This document shows, piece by piece, positions 1 to 4,847 of a stretch of DNA of 7,641 bases; within the stretch, counting starts at the first letter, position 1; each line of letters opens with the position of its first letter. Source of the stretch: JAVBOP01 sp031550405 (GTDB taxonomy: Bacteria > Bacteroidota > Ignavibacteria > Kapaibacteriales > UBA2268); contig JAVBOP010000056.1 in NCBI GenBank assembly GCA_031550405.1, forward strand, positions 1 through 7,641. The letters are read 5' to 3'. The notes beneath the pieces were generated by a model, which had not been told where the DNA came from, made no database searches, and was given only the letters and a program-made list of their open reading frames with translations. A program made the position numbers and the translations under genes.

Positions 1-773
1 ATATTTCCTATATCATTATGTCCAACGATGCCTCCGACAAGACCATCAACATATCCAGCTTCAACTTTGCCATAATTTTTACAATATGATATAACACTTT
101 CTTCACTATGTCCAGCAATACCGCCAACACAGACGAATTTCACATCAATATCACATATATTAGTGCAATATGAAATTTCACTGTTTATGGCATATCCAAC
201 AATACCTCCTGTCCAATTATAAAAATATTCCGGTTCTTTATAATCTGCTGTAATTTTCTTTATATATCCATCAACTATGAGATTATGGATTTTGGCATTA
301 AAGATATGTGAGAATAAGCCTGTAAAGCCTGGATTATCATTAAGTGCTAAAGTTATTTTATGGTTATTGCCATCGAAAACACCTTGAAATACGTATGAAA
401 AATCATAGTCATAATCTCCCTGATTACCTTTAACAGGCTTCCCGATGACAGTTTTTACAGTGTCATCAATATCTTTAATCAGCTTAAAATACTTGCCCTT
501 GCTCCAATTATTACCATAATTCACGCTATCAGCGAGGGCTTCCATATCTTGCCGGCTTTTTATCTGGTACGGGTCTTGCTCTGTGCCGCTGCCGCCGGAG
601 AATTGGGCGGAGAGACGAAAGGAGGTTAAGAAAAAGAGGATTGCGATTGCGCCCATAACCCCTAAATCCCCTAAAGGGGACTTTGAGGATATATGATTTT
701 TAAGCCCCTTTAGGGGTTTGGGGTTATGGGTTTGCAACAATTTGTTTGATATTATTAATGAATATTTTTTCAT
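1..773 (-). CDS. GLUG-motif secreted protein, 5' part only, signal peptide interrupted by palindromic repeat
   Basis: The frame is open from an ATG at 773 to the window edge, giving 257 complete codons and no stop. After the export signal comes GGSGTEQDPYQI (residues 60-71), the usual entry to GLUG-repeat surface proteins, then FDGNNHKI (133-140), GLFSHIFNAKIHNL (152-165), GGIVGYAINSEISYC (189-203), VGGIAGHSEESVISYC (216-231) and VGGIVGH (246-252). These are glycine-rich GLUG-type strands, so a beta-helical extracellular protein is likely; the C-terminus and any sorting domain lie outside. Residues 1-8 are MKKYSLII. Residues 15-39 are encoded by palindrome copy 1. Residues 40-57 (MGAIAILFFLTSFRLSAQ) form a hydrophobic signal core. 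A second ATG at 656 could start translation there, but that form lacks a positively charged n-region. I infer that the repeat was inserted in frame within a signal peptide. Function beyond a surface role is unknown. Confidence 0.8.
   Translation of the reverse strand, partial: MKKYSLIISNKLLQTHNPKPLKGLKNHISSKSPLGDLGVMGAIAILFFLTSFRLSAQFSGGSGTEQDPYQIKSRQDMEALADSVNYGNNWSKGKYFKLIKDIDDTVKTVIGKPVKGNQGDYDYDFSYVFQGVFDGNNHKITLALNDNPGFTGLFSHIFNAKIHNLIVDGYIKKITADYKEPEYFYNWTGGIVGYAINSEISYCTNICDIDVKFVCVGGIAGHSEESVISYCKNYGKVEAGYVDGLVGGIVGHNDIGN
652..730. repeat. Palindromic element, copy 1 (most intact)
   Basis: This is a long imperfect inverted repeat with arms at 652-683 and 702-730. The arms pair throughout except for three single-base bulges, all on the left arm, and the loop is an 18-base AT-rich stretch (684-701). 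Each arm also holds a smaller palindrome, CCCCTAAAGGGG on the left and CCCCTTTAGGGG on the right, so a branched cruciform is possible. On the - strand it encodes NPKPLKGLKNHISSKSPLGDLGV in frame with the GLUG protein. It is the best-paired of the four copies. Confidence 0.9.
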
Positions 774-803
774 AAATTATGCTTTATTTTGTCTTGAATC
801 CAG

Positions 804-872
804 CCCCCTAAATCTCCTAAAGGAGACTTGGAGGATATATAACTTGTAAGCCACTTTAGGGGTTTGGGGTTG
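804..872. repeat. Palindromic element, copy 2 (diverged)
   Basis: The arms are about 804-829 and 848-872, around a loop starting GGAGGATATATAAC. The left inner palindrome is CTCCTAAAGGAG instead of CCCCTAAAGGGG. The two changes compensate each other within the small hairpin while breaking the long arm-to-arm pairing; the right arm has its own change (CCACTTTAGGGG). The - strand frame stays open and encodes an ISSKSPLGDLGG peptide. A further half-arm fragment (TTAGGGGTTG) lies at 874-883, just beyond the nuclease stop codon. Confidence 0.85.
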
Positions 873-884
873 TTTAGGGGTTGA

Positions 885-1283
885 TTATATTCTCGTGTTA
901 ATTTCATATTCTATTGTTTGTATCGTATTTTCTATGTCAGAAAAAATTTGTTCATTGGTAAATCTTATTACTTTTAAACCAAGTATATCTAATTCGGCAT
1001 CTCGACTTCTATCATACTCAAACTGCTCTGATAATTGATGGTAACCGCCATCTATTTCTATGATTAATCTTGCCTTATGACAATAAAAATCTGCTATAAA
1101 ATATTTTATTGGATGCTGGAATTTAAAACGTAATCCTCGAATGCCTTTGTTTTGTAGATAATTCCACAAAACCATTTCTGCTTCTGTTGGATTGTTCCTT
1201 AGTTCTTTGGCAAATTCAAATAAAGTTGCCGATGCACCATAAAACATACTGCTATGATATTGCGAATGTTTACTTATTTTCAC
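885..1283 (-). CDS. DUF559 / Vsr-like PD-(D/E)XK endonuclease-fold protein
   Basis: This 132-residue protein matches the DUF559 family, which is related to very-short-patch-repair (Vsr) endonucleases. Recognisable parts are AKELRNNPTEAEMVLWNYL (residues 25-43), then FIADFYCHKARLIIEIDGGYH (62-82) holding the nuclease core with D65, E76, D78 and H82, and LKVIRFTNEQIF (102-113), the usual C-terminal strand. The predicted role is DNA cleavage or nicking; substrate and partners are unknown. The longest frame begins at a GTG (1281-1283). An ATG at 1245-1247 gives a form starting MFYGAS, which resembles the start of many relatives, and neither start has a clear ribosome binding site. It lies between two pairs of palindromic repeats, all read from the same strand, about 20 bases downstream of a repeat-encoded mini-ORF. 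That position suggests a link between the nuclease and the repeats. Confidence 0.88.
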   Translation of the reverse strand: MKISKHSQYHSSMFYGASATLFEFAKELRNNPTEAEMVLWNYLQNKGIRGLRFKFQHPIKYFIADFYCHKARLIIEIDGGYHQLSEQFEYDRSRDAELDILGLKVIRFTNEQIFSDIENTIQTIEYEINTRI

Positions 1284-1305
1284 TTATCAAACCTAAAATA
1301 TCCAT

Positions 1306-1437
1306 TCAATCAAAACTTCTTACCCCTAAATCCCCTAAAGTGGACTTGGAGGATATATGCCTTTTAAGCCCCTTTAGGGGTTTGGGGTTATGAGCTTGCA
1401 ATCTATTGTTCGAGATGAATAATGAATATTTTTTCAT
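1306..1437 (-). other. Repeat-encoded mini-ORF (43 residues), copy 3
   Basis: An ATG at 1437 opens a 43-codon frame starting MKKYSLFISN, passing through the palindrome as ISSKSTLGDLGV and ending RSFD with a TGA at 1306-1308. The start matches that of the GLUG protein but no hydrophobic signal core follows. It may be a dead 5' fragment of a duplicated gene start, or a small peptide gene belonging to the element. There is no clear Shine-Dalgarno sequence. I do not claim that it is expressed. Confidence 0.3.
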
Positions 1438-1440
1438 AAA
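1309..1440. repeat. 132-base tandem direct repeat, unit A
   Basis: This unit is repeated 154 bases further on at 1463-1594 with seven mismatches in 132 positions by eye. It holds palindrome copy 3, the TGCAA linker and an ATGAAAAAATATTCATTA start read on the - strand. The mismatches are clustered in the linker between the palindrome and the ATG; the palindromes themselves are identical. Confidence 0.9.
1321..1390. repeat. Palindromic element, copy 3
   Basis: The arms are 1321-1347 and 1366-1390, around a loop containing GGAGGATATATGCC. The left inner palindrome carries one unpaired change (CCCCTAAAGTGG), shared with copy 4, which shows that both come from one duplicated ancestor. The - strand frame is open through the whole element. 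Confidence 0.88.
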
Positions 1441-1591
1441 TATTGCTATAATTTGTACTGAAATCAAAACTTCTTACCCCTAAATCCCCTAAAGTGGACT
1501 TGGAGGATATATGCCTTTTAAGCCCCTTTAGGGGTTTGGGGTTATGGGCTTGCAACCCATTGTCCGAAGCGAATAATGAATATTTTTTCAT
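1403..1591 (-). other. Repeat-encoded mini-ORF (62 residues), copy 4
   Basis: An ATG at 1591 lies four bases after the TAG stop of the leucine-rich-repeat gene (1596-1598), so it could be translated by reinitiation. The frame starts MKKYSLFASDNG, crosses palindrome copy 4 as ISSKSTLGDLGV, then runs into the start region of copy 3 in another frame and ends HLEQ at 1403. It has no signal peptide core and no recognisable domain. It is most likely a by-product of the repeat duplication. Expression is not shown. Confidence 0.3.
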
Positions 1592-1594
1592 AAA
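1463..1594. repeat. 132-base tandem direct repeat, unit B
   Basis: This is the second unit of the direct repeat described at 1309-1440, with palindrome copy 4. It abuts the 3' end of the leucine-rich-repeat gene: the repeated sequence ends at 1594, one base before that gene's stop codon begins at 1596. Confidence 0.9.
1475..1548. repeat. Palindromic element, copy 4
   Basis: The arms are about 1475-1501 and 1520-1544, around a loop containing GGAGGATATATGCC. It has the same CCCCTAAAGTGG left-arm change as copy 3. The right side continues GGGTTATGGG as in copy 1, but the left side lacks the matching CCCAT, so the outermost pairing seen in copy 1 is lost. Confidence 0.88.
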
Positions 1595-1595
1595 A

Positions 1596-2903
1596 CTATT
1601 TCTGAACAATAATCTTTTGTATTTTTCCATCAATATCTAATAGATATGTGCCAGATAAATATGATGATATATCAATAGTTGTATTTGTACTTTCTATGCT
1701 ATATGTGTTAATTAATTCGCCAGATAATGAATATATTTTAATAATATGTATGATTTTTTCACCATTAATTATTAATTTATCTTTAGCTGGATTAGGAGAA
1801 ACAGTAAGCGCAACATCGGTATCATCGCCAATTCCTGTTTCGCCTTTAATTTTTACCTTATATGTTACTAATCCAGGCGGCGAATAAGATCCTGTATGAA
1901 ATTGAGGAAACATTTCATTATCCATTTCACAAATTAATATCTTACCTTTATGTGATTCATCAAATGAAAAAATACCATTGCTTCCCGATATTTGAATTGG
2001 AATTGTATCGCCACTTGTAATATCATACCATTCGTAAGTTGTGATATATCCTTCAATATCATATTCGCTGCTTAAATCAACTTTTTCGGTATATTCAATT
2101 TCGCCGCCTTCTATAACACTTTGTGGTGCATAGTAATAATTTCCTATTATTTCAAAAGGTAAAACCAGAGTTGAAAATTTGAATTTATTATATCTAATAT
2201 CCAATACAGGTATATTGTTATTGCTAATATCCAAATTTTCAAGCTGATTCGCTGCAATAGATAAAGCTACTAAGTTGCCATTATTACTAATATCTAATTT
2301 TGTAAGTTTATTATAATTAGCTTCTAATCGGTGCAGCCAAACATTTTGGCTAATATCTAATTCTATAATTTGATTTTGGAGGCAATGAATGGTTTCAAGT
2401 GCAGGGCATTTACTAACATCTAATTCTGTAAGCATATTACCGCTACATGATAAACCTGTTAGTTTGGTACAATTAGAAACATCCAATTCTGTAAGCATAT
2501 TACCGCTACATGATAAACCTGTTAGCTTTGTACAGTTTTTAAGATTTACATCTGTAATCTTATTACTGCTAAAATTTAATTTTAATAATTCATTACACTT
2601 GCTTAAGTCTAAACTGCCGGCAATTTTTGGTTCTGTTTCATATTCCGACGAAAGCACCCAGTTTATTTCTGAAATTCTTTTAGGCGGAATCCCAACCCAA
2701 ATGAGTCCTTGTACATGTGGAATCCAATCTTCATTTGTATGCAAGTTGTTGATTTCTTTAGGAGTTAAACCTAAGCTTTTCGCATTTTCACCCTGACTTA
2801 AAAATTCCCGTAAAAATGCAACATCATCTTCATGATAAGTTTGTGCATTTAATACGCTTACAGTGAAAAATGCCATAAGCGAAAATAAAAATTTGTGTGT
2901 CAT
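1596..2903 (-). CDS. Secreted leucine-rich-repeat protein with T9SS C-terminal sorting domain
   Basis: This 435-residue protein begins with a signal peptide (residues 1-20, MTHKFLFSLMAFFTVSVLNA). An N-terminal region follows (21-95), then about seven leucine-rich repeats of 21 residues (96-241) with the pattern LTELDVSNCTKLTGLSCSGN. The cysteine-bearing positions in the early repeats resemble the internalin-J type. Residues 265-352 look like an immunoglobulin-like module (TYEWYDITSGD). The last 75 or so residues (LTVSPNPAKDKLIING to IQKIIVQK) are a type A T9SS sorting domain, so the protein should cross the outer membrane and be anchored or released. The likely role is binding to a surface or partner; the ligand is unknown. 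The start is 22 bases after the aspA stop, with AAGGT about 8 bases upstream, so it is probably cotranscribed with aspA. Confidence 0.9.
   Translation of the reverse strand: MTHKFLFSLMAFFTVSVLNAQTYHEDDVAFLREFLSQGENAKSLGLTPKEINNLHTNEDWIPHVQGLIWVGIPPKRISEINWVLSSEYETEPKIAGSLDLSKCNELLKLNFSSNKITDVNLKNCTKLTGLSCSGNMLTELDVSNCTKLTGLSCSGNMLTELDVSKCPALETIHCLQNQIIELDISQNVWLHRLEANYNKLTKLDISNNGNLVALSIAANQLENLDISNNNIPVLDIRYNKFKFSTLVLPFEIIGNYYYAPQSVIEGGEIEYTEKVDLSSEYDIEGYITTYEWYDITSGDTIPIQISGSNGIFSFDESHKGKILICEMDNEMFPQFHTGSYSPPGLVTYKVKIKGETGIGDDTDVALTVSPNPAKDKLIINGEKIIHIIKIYSLSGELINTYSIESTNTTIDISSYLSGTYLLDIDGKIQKIIVQK
2415..2541. repeat. 63-base tandem duplication inside the leucine-rich-repeat gene
   Basis: Positions 2422-2462 and 2485-2525 are identical over 41 bases at an offset of 63 bases, exactly one 21-residue leucine-rich repeat. 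Identity continues beyond this with scattered mismatches. The encoded result is two consecutive repeats with the same CTKLTGLSCSGNMLTELDVS core. Near-identity at synonymous positions indicates a recent duplication or gene conversion. Confidence 0.9.
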
Positions 2904-2925
2904 AACTTACCTTATCTCAATTCGA

Positions 2926-4380
2926 TTATTTTATATTAAAAGAACACAGATTTTCCGGTTCTAATATTTTATCTAATTCTTCTTTGCTCAAAATATTTTT
3001 TTCAAGCACTAACTCATATATGCCACGACCGGTTGCCAAAGCCTCTTTTGCAATAGCAGTGCTTGTTTTGTAGCCAATGCGAGGATTGAGAGCTGTAACA
3101 ATTCCGATATTATGCAATACCATTTCGCGGCAACGTTCGATATTAACAGTGATGCCATCAACACACAATTCACGCAATGTATCCATAGCGGAAATGAGAT
3201 AATTTACGGATTCATGAATCGCTTCAACAATAACTGGCTCCATAACATTAAGCTGCAATTGAGCCGCATCAGCTGCCATAGTAACAGTCAAATCGTTTCC
3301 AATAACCTTGAAGCAAACCTGATTTACAACTTCCGGAATAACAGGATTTACCTTGCCCGGCATGATAGATGAACCGGGTTGCATTTGAGGTAAATTGATT
3401 TCAGCTAAACCTGCACGAGGTCCAGAGGTCAATAAACGCAAATCATTACAGATTTTGCCGATTTTTACAGCTAATCTTTTTAATGCCGAAGAATATGAAA
3501 CAAAACCGCTTGTGTCTGGTGTCGCTTCAATTAAATCTTCTGTTAATTCAAGCGGCAAACCAGTGATGTCTGCTAATTCCTTAACACAAAGCTGCGGATA
3601 ATCAGAATGGCAGTTCAAGCCAGTGCCGATTGCTGTTGCTCCCATATTTATGTCAGTAAGCCAGTCAATTGCACAAAGCAAGCTTTCGATTTCATTTTCC
3701 AAAGTTCTTGCAAAGGCATTAAATTCCTGACCGAATGTCATAGGCACAGCGTCTTGCAATTGAGTGCGTCCCATTTTTATAGCTTGCTTATATTCAGCAG
3801 CCTTTTTCCTGAACGATGCTATAAGTCTTTCAATAGCAGCAACTAACGCTTTATTTTCATATAAAAATGCAAGATGCAAAGCTGTTGGGTAAGCATCATT
3901 TGTAGATTGTGCCAAATTCACATGGTCATTTGGACTGCAATAGGTAAATTCGCCTTTTTCCTTGCCCATAATTTCCAATGCACGATTTGCAATAACCTCA
4001 TTTGCACACATATTTGTAGAAGTTCCAGCACCGCCTTGAATCAAATCAACAATAAAATTTTCATGATGTTTGCCATCAATAATTTCATCAGAAGCCTTAC
4101 ATATCGCATCGCAAACTGTTTGCTCCATTAATTTTAATTGAGTATTAGCGATTGCAGCGGCTTTTTTTACCTGTGCAAGCGATTTTACGAGCGCAGGAAA
4201 ATCTTTAAGCGTTTTGCCGCTAATTTGGAAATTTTCAACGGCACGCAACGTTTGCACTCCCAGATATAATTCGTTAGGAATTTCGCGTTCGCCGATTAAA
4301 TCGCTTTCTTTGCGTGTTTTGCCGGAAAATGTTATACCGGTTAATTTTGATAACAATGATGTCAATTCTTTTGCATCCAT
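2926..4380 (-). CDS. aspA: Aspartate ammonia-lyase (aspartase)
   Basis: The enzyme converts L-aspartate to fumarate and ammonia in the cytoplasm, as a homotetramer in this family. The 484 residues match AspA along their length: ESDLIGEREIP (25-35), GGAGTSTNM (116-124), NDHVNLAQSTNDAYP (151-165), GRTQLQDAVPMTFGQEF (204-220), and the superfamily signature GSSIMPGKVNP (336-346) on the catalytic loop. S337 corresponds to the general base and K343 to the substrate-binding lysine. VVNQVCFKVIGND and LQLNVMEPVI fit aspartase better than fumarase. Two features are odd: about 20 extra N-terminal residues (MDAKELTSLLSKLTGITFSG) before the usual start, with no later in-frame ATG that could replace it, and a Cys at 125 where relatives have Asn (TSTNMN). 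AAAAGG lies about 10 bases upstream of the ATG. The leucine-rich-repeat gene follows after 22 bases. Confidence 0.96.
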   Translation of the reverse strand: MDAKELTSLLSKLTGITFSGKTRKESDLIGEREIPNELYLGVQTLRAVENFQISGKTLKDFPALVKSLAQVKKAAAIANTQLKLMEQTVCDAICKASDEIIDGKHHENFIVDLIQGGAGTSTNMCANEVIANRALEIMGKEKGEFTYCSPNDHVNLAQSTNDAYPTALHLAFLYENKALVAAIERLIASFRKKAAEYKQAIKMGRTQLQDAVPMTFGQEFNAFARTLENEIESLLCAIDWLTDINMGATAIGTGLNCHSDYPQLCVKELADITGLPLELTEDLIEATPDTSGFVSYSSALKRLAVKIGKICNDLRLLTSGPRAGLAEINLPQMQPGSSIMPGKVNPVIPEVVNQVCFKVIGNDLTVTMAADAAQLQLNVMEPVIVEAIHESVNYLISAMDTLRELCVDGITVNIERCREMVLHNIGIVTALNPRIGYKTSTAIAKEALATGRGIYELVLEKNILSKEELDKILEPENLCSFNIK

Positions 4381-4515
4381 TTTGCATTACCTTTTGAAAT
4401 TTAAGTTATAAATTATAGTTAAGTTTATTTCAATAAATAAAACCATAAATATACAAAAATATTTATTAATAATACCCAATATACAGTAAAAATCATACCA
4501 TCTTCCATATTCATT

Positions 4516-4533
4516 TATGAATATTTTTTCATA
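4516..4533. repeat. Dispersed copy of the ATGAAAAAATATTCAT start-region motif
   Basis: The sequence TATGAATATTTTTTCATA has 6-base inverted arms and contains, on the - strand, the same ATGAAAAAATATTCAT found at 758-773, 1422-1437 and 1576-1591 beside the palindromic repeats. Here no GC-rich palindrome follows, and the frame stops after MKKYS. It could be a regulatory site, a remnant, or AT-rich coincidence. Confidence 0.45.
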
Positions 4534-4578
4534 ATTTTTTTTGCCTTTGAGGGATTTTAAAACAAATAAAAAAAATGC

Positions 4579-4606
4579 TTGCATTGTAATAAAAATGTGT
4601 TATATT
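4579..4606 (+). promoter_or_regulatory. Possible sigma-70-like promoter for the + strand leader and secreted-protein gene
   Basis: TTGCAT at 4579-4584 and TATATT at 4601-4606 are separated by 16 bases, an acceptable -35/-10 arrangement. If used, it would give a 5' leader of about 230 bases before the ATG at 4848. In such AT-rich DNA a chance match is quite possible. Confidence 0.35.
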
Positions 4607-4656
4607 AGCGCTTAGGAAACAGTTACAAAATTCAATAAAGTTTAAAATAAAGGAAA

Positions 4657-4686
4657 ATGGAGATACAGGAAATCGAAGAGCAATAG
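4657..4686 (+). CDS. Possible nine-residue leader peptide ORF
   Basis: An ATG at 4657 follows AAAGG by a short spacing and opens MEIQEIEEQ, ending at TAG (4684-4686). Its stop codon touches the first base of the 16-base-pair hairpin at 4686-4734. A short ORF abutting a hairpin in a long leader is the layout of translation-coupled attenuation. There is no run of a single regulatory amino acid, though Glu is 4 of 9. Chance is a serious alternative. Confidence 0.2.
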   Translation: MEIQEIEEQ

Positions 4687-4734
4687 CGGCAGAATAGTGA
4701 ACACATACACAAATACCTTTCACTGTTCTGCTGC
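4686..4734 (+). promoter_or_regulatory. Strong leader hairpin upstream of the cysteine-rich protein gene
   Basis: Arms 4686-4701 and 4719-4734 form 16 base pairs, two of them G-U in RNA, around a 17-base AC-rich loop. No T-run follows the right arm, so it does not look like a simple terminator. It lies 114 bases before the ATG at 4848. It could be an mRNA-stabilising stem, part of an attenuator, or a protein-binding inverted repeat. Confidence 0.5.
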
Positions 4735-4837
4735 AACCAACTTTCCATTACAACCAATAACGATAATTATTAAAAAATATTCATAAATTGAGGTAACATC
4801 ATACGTTACAATTTTTCAAATCTTACTATTTTAAAAC

Positions 4838-4843
4838 GGAGGT
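4838..4843 (+). promoter_or_regulatory. Ribosome binding site GGAGGT fixing the start at 4848
   Basis: GGAGGT is followed by four bases and then the ATG. Such a full Shine-Dalgarno match is unusual in classical Bacteroidia and settles the start choice for the downstream gene. Confidence 0.8.
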
Positions 4844-4847
4844 CTTA

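Larger units (their letters stand above)
4381..4847. other. Divergent intergenic region (467 bases)
   Basis: This AT-rich spacer separates aspA (- strand) from the cysteine-rich secreted protein gene (+ strand). I see no conserved protein-coding gene; the open frames here are low-complexity and lack ribosome binding sites. On the aspA side, TATAAT is present on the - strand at 4412-4417 with no convincing -35 partner. The imperfect palindrome TATGAA-N6-TTCATA at 4516-4533 matches the start region found next to the palindromic repeats. A related sequence in the opposite orientation lies near 4771-4786. The + strand half holds the promoter-like sequence, leader ORF and hairpin listed separately. 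Confidence 0.7.

Noticed and set aside
1187..1393. + strand 68-codon frame across the nuclease gene and palindrome
   Set aside because: It overlaps the DUF559 gene antisense, has no ribosome binding site and no domain.
652..1548. Palindromes as ordinary rho-independent terminators
   Set aside because: No T-run follows the stems in either direction, the elements are much larger than usual terminators, and copy 1 lies inside an open reading frame. They may still impede transcription.
652..1594. CRISPR array
   Set aside because: Only four repeats, irregularly spaced, each a long palindrome, with near-identical DNA or a gene between them instead of unique equal-length spacers.
2389..2796. + strand 135-codon frame opposite the leucine-rich-repeat gene
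   Set aside because: Its repetitive translation is only the antisense of the leucine-rich repeats.
2926..4380. Class II fumarase instead of aspartase
   Set aside because: The superfamily signature is shared, but the flanking segments (INLPQMQPGSSIMPGKVNP, LQLNVMEPVI and the ESDLIGEREIP start) match aspartase.
4387..4723. Two - strand frames of 64-65 codons upstream of aspA
   Set aside because: Low-complexity AT-rich translation (many Phe, Ile, Asn), overlapping each other, no ribosome binding site and no recognisable domain.
4686..4734. Integron attC site
   Set aside because: The inverted repeat lacks paired GTTRRRY and RYYYAAC core sites, and no gene-cassette context is present.
4793..4809. 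GTAAC-N7-GTTAC as an operator
   Set aside because: Five-base arms are expected by chance in a region this long, and nothing else supports it.
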